A DNA stretch of 42,432 nt from Butyrivibrio sp. LB2008 (lineage in GTDB: Bacteria; Bacillota; Clostridia; Lachnospirales; Lachnospiraceae). A program made the position numbers and the translations under genes. The notes beneath the pieces were generated by a model. It did not search any database. It saw only the letters and a list, made by a program, of their open reading frames with translations, and was not told the DNA's origin. The stretch covers positions 1 through 42,432 of the forward strand of contig NZ_JHXZ01000023.1 of NCBI RefSeq assembly GCF_000621565.1, written 5' to 3'. The stretch's first letter is position 1; each line of letters starts with the position of its first letter. Below are positions 6,971 to 14,921 of this stretch, in pieces.

Positions 6971-9958
6971 ATGAACGAAGATCAATATATTTCACGAATC
7001 AATCAACTTGAAAAAGAGATAGGTTATTTGCATAGTTTGCTCGATGAGGTTGGTATTACTTATAGAAAAGAAGCAAAGAATATTGAAGATCTATCTCCTG
7101 ACAAGAACATTCTATTTGAAGATAATCAAGGTGCCAGAGTCAGACCTTTGGAAATAACCAAGCATCGAATAAAATTCTTCCGCAACTTGTTTAACGGACG
7201 AAACGATGTTTATAGTCTGCGTTATGGAAAGGTTAATAAGAAAACCGGAAAGCACAGCTACTATACTCAGTGTTGGTATTTTTGGAAAGATGGATTGTGT
7301 CCAAAGAGAAATAATCCCAAGTTTTCTTGTGGTGAATGTAGAAATCCGAATTATAAGGAATTGACGGATGAAGTGGTTTATGAGCATCTGAGAGGAAAGA
7401 AGGAAGATGCTTCGGATGTATTAGGGGTATACCCGCTACTTCTTGATGAAACTATAAACTTTCTTGTGTTTGACTTTGATTGTCATAATGATGATGTTTG
7501 TGGTGATGATTGGGCAAATCCTGATTCTGAATGGATGATTGAAGTAAACACATTTAGGAAGATATGTGAAGACAATGACGTGCCGATTTTAGTTGAGCGC
7601 TCAAGATCTGGCAAGGGAGCCCATTTTTGGATATTCTTTGAAAAGCCGATATTGGCATCTACAGCAAGAAGATTTGGAACAGCTTTGCTAACCAAAGGTG
7701 CCGAATCTGTTAATATGAAAAAATTCACATATTACGACAGAATGCTCCCAGCTCAGGACCATATTCCGATTAATGCAAAGACTGGGAGATCTGGATTAGG
7801 AAATCTGATAGCGCTGCCATTACAGGGACTGGCTTTACAGGCTGGGAATAGTGCTTTCATAGATGAAAACTGGAATGCATATCCTGATCAATGGGAGTGC
7901 CTCAAGAATGTTAAAAGAATCTCTAAAGAGATTGTTGAAGAAAAGATAAAGGCCTGGGGAGCAGATGGCTTATTAGGGGGCCTATGTAATGATTTTGATG
8001 AAGATGCAGATGATCCCATGGCGAGAAAACAGAAGCCTTGGGAAAAAGTGAAACTTTCTTTTTGTAAGGAAGATGCACCTTCCGTAGTAGAAATCATCAT
8101 TTCTGATAAGATATACATTAATTCAAAAGGAATGCAATATAAAATGCAGAATGCTATAAGGAGAATGGCTGCATTTAGCAATTCGGAGTTCTATAAGACT
8201 GCAGGTATGGGCTTTTCAACGCAAGGTATGTCTAGAATCATTTCTTGTGGTTATGATGATGGAGATTATATTTGTATTCCGAGAGCTCTTTTAGATTCAC
8301 TAATTGAAAAATTAAATGCATCTGGAATTCCATTTTCTCTTACTGATAACAGATGTAAGGGAACTCCTTTAGATGTTTCTTTCAATGGTGCTTTATATGA
8401 GGAACAGATGAGAGGTGCACAAGCAATTTTGGAGCACGACAACGGTGTACTAGCAGCCACGACATCTTTTGGGAAAACGGTTGTAGGTGCATATTTAATT
8501 GCCCAAAGAAAGGTGAATACACTAATTCTTGTTCATAACACAGAAATTCAGAAGAACTGGATTGAAGATTTAAGCAGATTCTTAGATATTAAAGCTGAAT
8601 TACCTGAATATAAAACAAAAACAGGAAGAATTAAAAAGAGAAAAAACTTGATTGGAAAACTGTATGCCGGGCATGACTCGATGACTGGAATAGTTGATGT
8701 TGCTATTTTTTCTTCTCTTGGAAAGGGTGATGAAATCAATCCAATTATCGAAAACTACGGAATGGTAATTATGGATGAGTGCCATCATGGAGCAGCGCAG
8801 ACGGTTGAAGATGTAATTGGGGCAGCAAAAGCAAAGTATGTATATGGATTAACAGCTACTCCTAAACGGGAAGATGGACTTGAAAAGAAAGTGTTTATGC
8901 AGTTTGGAACTATTCGGTTCAGATATACTGCTAAAGAGAGAGCGCAGAAACTAGGCATAGCGCATTTTGTATATCCTCGATTTACGAGGCTTGTAAGTTC
9001 TACAGATCTGAAGATAACAGACGCAAACCGGGCTGTTATTGAGTGTGATTCTAGGAATGATCAGATAATATCTGATGTGGAAGACTGTATTAAGGATGGT
9101 AGAACTCCGTTGGTATTAACCAAATACAAAGAACATGCGGAGCTGATTTATCAGAGATTGCAGGGAAAAGCAGATCATGTATACCTTCTGCAAGGCGGAG
9201 GAAGTAGAAAAGCTAAAGATGAAATGAGATTGCAGATGCGAGCTGCTTCTGATGATGAATCTGTAATACTCGTGGCAATTGATAAATATGTTGGTGAAGG
9301 GTTTAATTTTCCAAGACTTGATACATTGATGCTGGCAATGCCTGCAGCAGCTGAAGGCAATATTGAGCAATTTGCCGGGAGGTTACATAGAGATTATAAG
9401 ACAAAGACGGAAGTAATAATATATGATTACGTAGATTCGCATATCCGAGTTCTTGAAAAAATGTACCACAAGCGCCTTAGAGCTTATAAGAAGATAGGGT
9501 ATGAAATTTGGAATAATGCGATTATAGACAAGCAGGATGCAAATTCTATCTTTGACATGGATTCATATGAAAGTGTTTATGAGAAGGATCTTTTGGAAGC
9601 AAATAAGGAAATTGTTATTTCAAGTCCAGGCTTAAATCATTCTAAAGTTGAATCTTTTATTAGGCTTGTAAAGAAAAAACAGGAAGATGGGATCAGAATA
9701 ACTGTTGTCACCCTTAACCCAGAAGGATATCCGGAGGAAAGGATTAAAGATACCAAAGGCATTGTGCAGTTATTAAAGGACAACGGAGTAAACGTCAGAA
9801 TACAGGATCACATGCATGAACACTATGCAATTATTGACAATGAGATTGTGTGGTATGGAAGTATGAATCTACTATCCAGAGCTAAGCTTGATGACAATCT
9901 GATTCGAGTTAAGAGTAAAGAAGCAGCGCTTGAACTATTGGAGCTTACTTTTGGATAA
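6971..9958 (+). CDS. TOTE-type conflict protein: primase-SF2 helicase-PLD nuclease
   Basis: A 995-residue multidomain protein. An N-terminal coiled coil (~1-25) leads to an archaeo-eukaryotic primase domain with a four-Cys zinc-like insertion (~98-122), the metal-binding FDFD (~167-170), SGKGAHFW (~212) and GNLIALPLQG. A superfamily II helicase follows, with TSFGKT (~500), DECH (~600), LTATPKR and QFAGRLHR (~800). The C terminus is a phospholipase D-like nuclease with GSMN. This order matches the TOTE conflict systems described by Aravind and colleagues, thought to act against invading DNA. The PLD motif reads HEHYAIID, with His where HxKxxxxD has Lys. The start at 6971 is preferred: it opens the coiled coil and has GAAGAG upstream. 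It stands behind the MNT/HEPN pair inside a recombinase-less island. Confidence 0.85.
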   Translation: MNEDQYISRINQLEKEIGYLHSLLDEVGITYRKEAKNIEDLSPDKNILFEDNQGARVRPLEITKHRIKFFRNLFNGRNDVYSLRYGKVNKKTGKHSYYTQCWYFWKDGLCPKRNNPKFSCGECRNPNYKELTDEVVYEHLRGKKEDASDVLGVYPLLLDETINFLVFDFDCHNDDVCGDDWANPDSEWMIEVNTFRKICEDNDVPILVERSRSGKGAHFWIFFEKPILASTARRFGTALLTKGAESVNMKKFTYYDRMLPAQDHIPINAKTGRSGLGNLIALPLQGLALQAGNSAFIDENWNAYPDQWECLKNVKRISKEIVEEKIKAWGADGLLGGLCNDFDEDADDPMARKQKPWEKVKLSFCKEDAPSVVEIIISDKIYINSKGMQYKMQNAIRRMAAFSNSEFYKTAGMGFSTQGMSRIISCGYDDGDYICIPRALLDSLIEKLNASGIPFSLTDNRCKGTPLDVSFNGALYEEQMRGAQAILEHDNGVLAATTSFGKTVVGAYLIAQRKVNTLILVHNTEIQKNWIEDLSRFLDIKAELPEYKTKTGRIKKRKNLIGKLYAGHDSMTGIVDVAIFSSLGKGDEINPIIENYGMVIMDECHHGAAQTVEDVIGAAKAKYVYGLTATPKREDGLEKKVFMQFGTIRFRYTAKERAQKLGIAHFVYPRFTRLVSSTDLKITDANRAVIECDSRNDQIISDVEDCIKDGRTPLVLTKYKEHAELIYQRLQGKADHVYLLQGGGSRKAKDEMRLQMRAASDDESVILVAIDKYVGEGFNFPRLDTLMLAMPAAAEGNIEQFAGRLHRDYKTKTEVIIYDYVDSHIRVLEKMYHKRLRAYKKIGYEIWNNAIIDKQDANSIFDMDSYESVYEKDLLEANKEIVISSPGLNHSKVESFIRLVKKKQEDGIRITVVTLNPEGYPEERIKDTKGIVQLLKDNGVNVRIQDHMHEHYAIIDNEIVWYGSMNLLSRAKLDDNLIRVKSKEAALELLELTFG

Positions 9959-10126
9959 TCAAAGATACAGATATGTTTTAAAGATTGATATCGCTGCTGT
10001 AAATATTGTTTGTTATTCAATAAATATGAATATCCTTTATCATACGAAAGTGGGTCAGAAAATGGACCAAAAAAGAAGGTGAGTCCGCAAGGCTCCTTTC
10101 CATGCGGGTTCTGAGATGTCACAAAA

Positions 10127-10151
10127 GTTCGATCCCGGTCGCCGGCAGTAA
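10127..10151 (+). repeat. attR: att copy 3, right end of island 2
   Basis: Third perfect copy of the 25-base tRNA-Leu 3' end. Upstream bases resemble those of copy 2 (GCTCCTTTC...GAGATG). It marks the chromosomal end of the tandem insertion. Confidence 0.9.
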
Positions 10152-10157
10152 AACATT

Positions 10158-10196
10158 AGAGAATCACATAGTATGCGGTTCTCTTTTTTGTTGCCA
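10158..10196 (+). terminator. Terminator after att copy 3
   Basis: AGAGAATC pairs with GGTTCTCT around an AT-rich loop, followed by TTTTTG. Being next to the outermost att copy, it is probably the original chromosomal terminator of tRNA-Leu. Confidence 0.65.
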
Positions 10197-10213
10197 TCTT
10201 GTACTATAGAAGA

Positions 10214-10460
10214 GTGTGTATATATTCTTATTCTAGGGAGTTTTCCCTCTGTTAAATCAAGAGAAGAAGTTTTTTTCTATGGACATAAACAGAATAGATT
10301 TTGGAAGGTGATACAGTCTTCCCGCAAATGTTGCCTGGAATATGGAAAAGCTTCTGAGTGCATGGAAGATTATAAAAAAGTATTTACCTTGCCCTTGGGG
10401 CAGCCCTTACCATTAAGTAATCATAGGATGAAGTACGTACGAATCAGCTGTATTACTTAG
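10214..10460 (+). pseudogene. Remnant of a UDG-family DNA-deoxyinosine glycosylase
   Basis: Residues ILILGSFPSVKSRE and FFYGHKQNRFWKV are diagnostic of the DNA-deoxyinosine / mismatch uracil glycosylase family. They include the GSFPSVKSR active-site loop and the GH-QNRFW motif near the N terminus of a protein normally 160-200 residues long. Here the match begins without a start codon and ends after about 35 residues. What follows in frame (to 10460) does not resemble the family, and other frames carry stops. This is a decayed gene at the edge of the island, truncated at both ends, perhaps by the insertion history of this site. Confidence 0.7.
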
Positions 10461-10499
10461 TTTCTAAAAATGCATTTACCTAAAAAGGAGGGCATCAGT

Positions 10500-11690
10500 A
10501 TGAAGGAAAAAATGACATCGGGAGAAATTGCAAAGCAGGCAGGAGTATCAACTAAGGCGCTTCGTATATATGATGAAAAAGGGCTGCTTAAGCCTGTTGG
10601 GCTTTCTGAGGGCAATTACAAACTCTATGACAAAAGCTCACTGATAATTCTTGAAAAGATTATTGCGCTCAAGCATATTGGATTTAGTCTTGAAGAGATT
10701 AAGAGCAGTCTTGAGAATGATGAACAGAGTTCTATAAGAGAAATCCTCGAGAAACAGCTTGAAATGATGGACCAGAAAATATATGAACTTCAAAAGGCTG
10801 CAAAGTGCATAGAATCAGCGCTTGCAAGGTTTGATGAAAATCCTGACTGGGACGATATTGCAGACATTATAAGAAAAATGGAAATGAGTCAGGGGGCGGA
10901 TGAGCGCAGATGGTATGCTGCGGAACATGCTGCAGACGGAATTGAGTGGTATGAAAAGATTTTTAATTCTTTATCATTTGAAGAAAATGATACTGTTCTT
11001 GATCTTGGTTGCAGCTACGGCCTTTTGTGGAGAAAGAACTGGGATCGTATTCCCAAGGACTTCAATGTATTAGGTGTAGACATTCACGGAAATTGGGCTG
11101 ATGATCTCTACAATTATCTGGTGGATAACCGCGAGACGCTTCCGGAAGGATCTGGTATTCAGATCTTTTTCAGTAATCTTGAAAAAGATGAGACATGGGA
11201 AAAGATAAGAGAAAAGAAGTATTCAAAGATCATTGCGCATTATCTATTATCTTATCTGCATGATGATGCTTACTTCATTCAAAATGTGGCGCAAGTGCTG
11301 GCGCCAGGCGGTATGTTCTCTGTTAATCATTACGGAGAAGCAGTGAAGGAATACGATTTCTGGGAAAATTGTTTAACTGAAGCGGGTTTAGATATTTCTT
11401 TTGCCCTTAAAAAGAGACAAGAAAGAAGGCAGGCAGACGCAGAGTTTGAGGCGCTTTTATCAGAGAACTTCGATAGAGTTGAAAAGATAGCACTTCCGGG
11501 GCCATTAGTATTCGATAGCACAGATGCTCTTTTTGACAGAGTGCAAATGAAATACCCCGAGGGCGGGAAATATCTTGAGGACAACAGGGGTGCTATAGAA
11601 AAATACTTTGCAACTGTGTTGCTGAAAGATGGCCCTGTTACCGTAGACATGGATAGCACATTTTATCATTGTTATAAGAGAGAGGGTTAA
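10500..11690 (+). CDS. MerR-type regulator fused to a SAM-dependent methyltransferase
   Basis: A 396-residue fusion. Residues 1-75 are a MerR winged helix (TSGEIAKQAGVSTKALRIYDEKGLL), followed by a dimerisation coiled coil to ~115. From ~140 on it is a class I methyltransferase with motif I VLDLGCSYG (~166), motif II VLGVDIHG and APGGMFSVNHYG. MerR proteins normally sense a drug or metal at the C terminus; here an enzyme takes that place, so ligand binding or methylation could be coupled to promoter control. The start at 10500 is set by AAAAAGGAGG 8 bases upstream; the longer frame from 10470 has no such site. Target promoter and methyl acceptor are unknown. Confidence 0.85.
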   Translation: MKEKMTSGEIAKQAGVSTKALRIYDEKGLLKPVGLSEGNYKLYDKSSLIILEKIIALKHIGFSLEEIKSSLENDEQSSIREILEKQLEMMDQKIYELQKAAKCIESALARFDENPDWDDIADIIRKMEMSQGADERRWYAAEHAADGIEWYEKIFNSLSFEENDTVLDLGCSYGLLWRKNWDRIPKDFNVLGVDIHGNWADDLYNYLVDNRETLPEGSGIQIFFSNLEKDETWEKIREKKYSKIIAHYLLSYLHDDAYFIQNVAQVLAPGGMFSVNHYGEAVKEYDFWENCLTEAGLDISFALKKRQERRQADAEFEALLSENFDRVEKIALPGPLVFDSTDALFDRVQMKYPEGGKYLEDNRGAIEKYFATVLLKDGPVTVDMDSTFYHCYKREG

Positions 11691-11692
11691 GA

Positions 11693-11852
11693 ATGGATAA
11701 TAAGCTCTTTCCGGAGAGACTTGACAGAAACAAAGTATATGAATGTGGAATATTTTCGTTATATACAGATAAAGTCAAGCTTCCAAGTGGGTATATGACG
11801 ACTTTGATGATTTAGAGGAACTGATAAGCTATATAAAAACAGGGAAAAGATA
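11693..11852 (+). pseudogene. Broken Nudix hydrolase-like fragment
   Basis: From ATG 11693 a short frame reads RNKVYECGIFSLYTDKVKLP, which resembles the N-terminal strand pair of ADP-ribose pyrophosphatase-type Nudix proteins, and stops at 11816. A second frame across the junction reads YDDFDDLEELISYIKTGKR and stops at 11852, like a C-terminal tail. The Nudix box itself is missing. The simplest reading is an internal deletion with frameshift between the MerR-methyltransferase and S66 genes. Confidence 0.45.
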
Positions 11853-12713
11853 ATGAAAATTGGTATTTCAGCTTGTTCAAACGGACATTTGCCGGAGTGG
11901 CAGGATCAGATAACTGAACTTGAACAGGTTTTTGACAACATGAATATTGAAACAGCTCTTTCACCGCATATTATGAGAACTATAGATGAATATAGCGGGA
12001 CTGATAAGGAAAGAGCCGAAGATCTCATGAAGTTTTACACTGATGATGCGATAGATGCAATCTATGACATTTCCGGCGGAGACTTGGCTAATGGAGTGTT
12101 AAAATATTTAGACTATGACGCCATAGCCAAGACCGATAAGATTTTTTGGGGATATAGCGACCTGACAACTGTTATTAACGCCATATACACAATGACGGGC
12201 AAGCCGGGAGTTCTTTATCAGATAAAAAATATTATCTGGTCATGCGGAGATGTTCAAAAGCAGAGATTTTCAGATTACATTTCAGGAAAGAATAATGACC
12301 TGTTTGATATAAAATACAGCTTTTTGCAAGGAAACGACATGCAAGGTGTGGTTGTAGGCGGCAATATCCGCTGCTTTACTAAGCTTGCAGGAACAAGGTA
12401 CTGGCCTGATATGAATGGGAAGATATTGCTTCTTGAGGCACTTGGCGGAGAATTCGGGCAGATAGGGACTCTTTTTAACCAATTGGATGATATAGGTGTG
12501 TTTGACCAAATATCAGGTGTATTGCTTGGAACTTTCACTAATTACGAAAAAGCAGGACCATCGCTTACTGTATATGATCTTTTGAAAATGCATATCTCAG
12601 AGGTGCTTCCCGTAGCATGTACAAGAGATATAGGACATGGCCATGATGCTAAGGCTATCATGATTGGAAAAGAATACAGTATTCATGCGGATACACATAC
12701 AAGTGTAATGTAA
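11853..12713 (+). CDS. S66 family LD-carboxypeptidase / MccF-like peptidase
   Basis: Serine peptidase of the S66 family, 286 residues. The nucleophile S102 sits in WGYSD, the catalytic Glu in the EALGGEFGQI region and the His in IGHGHDAKA, in family order. LdcA members cut D-Ala from murein tetrapeptides in the cytoplasm; MccF members inactivate peptide-nucleotide antibiotics of the microcin C type. The lack of a signal peptide fits either. Position beside a MerR-methyltransferase gene and a stretch of resistance-like genes makes the detoxifying role worth considering. GGGAAAAGATA precedes the ATG. A hairpin terminator follows at 12847. Confidence 0.85.
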   Translation: MKIGISACSNGHLPEWQDQITELEQVFDNMNIETALSPHIMRTIDEYSGTDKERAEDLMKFYTDDAIDAIYDISGGDLANGVLKYLDYDAIAKTDKIFWGYSDLTTVINAIYTMTGKPGVLYQIKNIIWSCGDVQKQRFSDYISGKNNDLFDIKYSFLQGNDMQGVVVGGNIRCFTKLAGTRYWPDMNGKILLLEALGGEFGQIGTLFNQLDDIGVFDQISGVLLGTFTNYEKAGPSLTVYDLLKMHISEVLPVACTRDIGHGHDAKAIMIGKEYSIHADTHTSVM

Positions 12714-12846
12714 CCGGAGATATTCGTTGGTTTCAAGGGTATGAGGAAATCTATTGTAATAATATAAGAGTTTATGAATGCTTTTTTCATGGTGGCATAA
12801 TGAAGGCTTGAGATGCATCAGGATATGATTAGTCCAGTGATATATA

Positions 12847-12881
12847 TACCCTCTTTAATGGATGAACCGGTAAAGAGGGTA
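12847..12881. terminator. Hairpin terminator between convergent genes
   Basis: TACCCTCTTTA pairs perfectly with TAAAGAGGGTA around a 13-base loop. It stands between the S66 gene (rightward) and the hydrolase gene (leftward) and can serve both. The T-run on the plus side is displaced (12900-12907). Confidence 0.6.
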
Positions 12882-12912
12882 CATATATTCTGAAGACACT
12901 TATTTTTTTGAG

Positions 12913-13878
12913 TTATTTTAGACTATCAATATGGTCTTTTATGATTTTTGCGCATTCTTCTGTACGATCCATGTATATTGCATGTTTACCATATAAAGGA
13001 ACAAGCTCACAATTTCCAATTTTTTCTTCATATGGAATCCATTTTTTTTCTTTTTTTTCAGGGTTTTCATCGAAGGCATTTATAGCATCAATATATATTT
13101 TGGGAATATCGTTTGGTTTCAAATTATCTATAACATTTTTTGCATTTTGGTATATTAAATTTGATTCAGACATAATTGCATGAGTGCCGGTTGTTTTTGA
13201 AAACATATAGACATTCATATCAAGTTCTTCACCGGTCATATTATCAATATCAGCAAGGGATCCATAAACATTTTTCATTATTATGGATTGAAGACCTACT
13301 TTTTCTGCTGCATAAAATATGCGTGATCGATTATTTGAATAGTTTCCTCTTTCTTCGTCAATGTAAAGCGTTCCGTCCATAATTATTACACTTTCAATCT
13401 CATCTGGATATTTGTTCTGCCAATAAGAGACATAAAGTCCACTGATTGAGTGGGCAAGCAAAATATAAGGACCTTCTTCTCCCATATTTTTGAGAACCGT
13501 TCTATAATCTTCCACGATCTGTTCTACGGTACGATCAGTTTTTGTGTCCTCACTGAATCCATAGCCGGCTCTGTCTATAAAGATAAGCTGGTTATCCTCT
13601 TCGATACTTTTTGTCATTTTTCTCCAGGAAAAATTCATGGTACCGTCATACAATCCCGAACAGCATACTATTTTGTGCTTACCGTTTTCGTTTCCAACTT
13701 TTAATGTGTTTAGTTTATAGTCTCCTGCGGATACCAAATTACAATATCCGTTTTTTTTCAACCGGTTCATTATGTTATGAACTTTAAACCTGTAGTGAAT
13801 AGATGTGAGCGATAAAAGAACAATCACGACTCCAAGAAGTATTGCAAGAACTTTACCTATCATTTTTAATATATTCAT
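12913..13878 (-). CDS. Membrane-anchored alpha/beta hydrolase
   Basis: A 321-residue protein with one N-terminal membrane segment (residues ~8-28, no clear cleavage site) and an extracellular or membrane-proximal alpha/beta hydrolase domain. The nucleophile is S144 in LLAHSISG, the oxyanion region is around CCSGLYDG, and the C-terminal His lies in GKHAIYMD. A conserved IDRAGYGFS strand-loop is typical of the esterase/peroxidase-like branch. Substrate unknown. GGAG lies 10 bases before the ATG. It has its own promoter with an operator palindrome (13939-13972) and is transcribed towards the S66 gene. Confidence 0.8.
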   Translation of the reverse strand: MNILKMIGKVLAILLGVVIVLLSLTSIHYRFKVHNIMNRLKKNGYCNLVSAGDYKLNTLKVGNENGKHKIVCCSGLYDGTMNFSWRKMTKSIEEDNQLIFIDRAGYGFSEDTKTDRTVEQIVEDYRTVLKNMGEEGPYILLAHSISGLYVSYWQNKYPDEIESVIIMDGTLYIDEERGNYSNNRSRIFYAAEKVGLQSIIMKNVYGSLADIDNMTGEELDMNVYMFSKTTGTHAIMSESNLIYQNAKNVIDNLKPNDIPKIYIDAINAFDENPEKKEKKWIPYEEKIGNCELVPLYGKHAIYMDRTEECAKIIKDHIDSLK

Positions 13879-13938
13879 GATTTTTTCTCCATTCCTTTAC
13901 TATATCTGTTATACTATGTGTGTCGTACTATGCCTATC

Positions 13939-13972
13939 GTAGTATACTACTACGGTATATATGGTATGTCAA
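13939..13972 (-). promoter_or_regulatory. Promoter of the hydrolase gene with operator over the -10
   Basis: On the minus strand TTGACA (13967-13972) and TAGTAT (13944-13949) are 17 bp apart. The perfect 12-bp palindrome GTAGTATACTAC (13939-13950) covers the -10, and related half-sites (GTACTA, TAGTAT) lie downstream. A dimeric repressor of TetR, PadR or GntR type is likely; none is encoded beside it. Confidence 0.6.
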
Positions 13973-14027
13973 TACTTTGTTTTTGCATATGTGCTTTGAA
14001 ATGTCTTTAACAGAAATAATAATAACC

Positions 14028-14126
14028 CGATATACATAATAGAGCTTTTGGAATCATCTGCAGTGAATAAAAAATTACTAGAAGAGATTTATCTGTTTTC
14101 ATTCTAATGTGCAAAGGAGATAAAAC
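14028..14126 (+). promoter_or_regulatory. Conserved leader of the unknown gene (copy 2)
   Basis: Matches 5031-5130 block by block, including GATATACAT-ATAGAGCTTT, GCAGTGAA, GATTTATCTGTTTTCATT and GCAAAGGAGATAAAAC. Similarity starts sharply at 14028; further upstream the two loci differ, so the leader and gene move or duplicate as one unit. Confidence 0.55.
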
Positions 14127-14795
14127 ATGCGAAATGGTTTACTGTTAGGAGTTGGAAATACCAATAATATCACAACGGCGATAACAATGAGTTATGGGGA
14201 GCCTAATTGGGCAATTATTCCATCAGCAGGAAGATGTAAGAAAACAAAGGAACAACTTGTATTTGAAATAAAAGATCTGGCAAATAGAGTGGCGAATGCT
14301 AAAGAAGGAATAGAAAAAGAACTGCTAAATCGGGAGGTTTTAAAACTTCATGCTGATTATCTGTCTGATGTTTCACCTGATAGGATAGGATTGTATCAGC
14401 AAGCAGAAAAAGTAATTAAATCTCAAAACAAAGATAATAAAGGCATACCACATGGAATCGGAGAATTGACATTGCTCTATTTTTTAAAGCATGCGGAAAA
14501 ATCTCAAAATTTGGCGGATAAAAGTTTTCCTCTTGCAGGTGGAGCTACGGTTACATGTCCTATTTTGACAACAGGTGGATACGGAGTAGTTATTGAACAA
14601 GGCGGAGTGCAGATACTGTCGGGAAGTGATTACGGATGGGGATACCAGATGACTCCTGCAGAGTTGCAGAAAAATAGTGAATTCTACGCAATTTATAATA
14701 GTACCGTAAGGAATGCTCAAAAAGAAGCAAAAGAAGAATTGCGAGACTTGCCGGAATACTTGGAAGACAGGCCTATGTTTAATAGTCTTGCATAA
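14127..14795 (+). CDS. Conserved protein of unknown function (copy 2)
   Basis: Paralogue of the 5131 gene in island 1: 222 residues, colinear throughout, about three quarters identical by eye. Shared blocks are NGLLLGV, IPSAGRCKKTKEQLV, EIKDLANRVA, NREVLKL, ADYLSDVSPDR, GELTLLYFL, PILTTGGYGV, YGWGY and MTPAEL. Differences cluster at residues 10-30 and 95-110. No membrane segment, signal peptide or known catalytic motif. It is a single-gene unit with its own leader and a good terminator and lies outside the tRNA-Leu islands, so it may be the resident copy or a second insertion. AAAGGAGAT precedes the ATG. Confidence 0.8.
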   Translation: MRNGLLLGVGNTNNITTAITMSYGEPNWAIIPSAGRCKKTKEQLVFEIKDLANRVANAKEGIEKELLNREVLKLHADYLSDVSPDRIGLYQQAEKVIKSQNKDNKGIPHGIGELTLLYFLKHAEKSQNLADKSFPLAGGATVTCPILTTGGYGVVIEQGGVQILSGSDYGWGYQMTPAELQKNSEFYAIYNSTVRNAQKEAKEELRDLPEYLEDRPMFNSLA

Positions 14796-14803
14796 CATTT
14801 TTA

Positions 14804-14833
14804 AAAACTTTCCCATTAGGAAAGTTTTCTTTT
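14804..14833 (+). terminator. Terminator of the 14127 gene
   Basis: AAAACTTTCC pairs perfectly with GGAAAGTTTT around CATTA, followed by CTTTT. The stop codon of the gene lies 9 bases before the stem. Confidence 0.8.
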
Positions 14834-14921
14834 CCTAACACCTACAACCGATGTATTATATTATTGACTGTTTTTCTATAAGCTAAATTCATAAATCATT
14901 TGTTGAGAAGGAGATTTAGCG

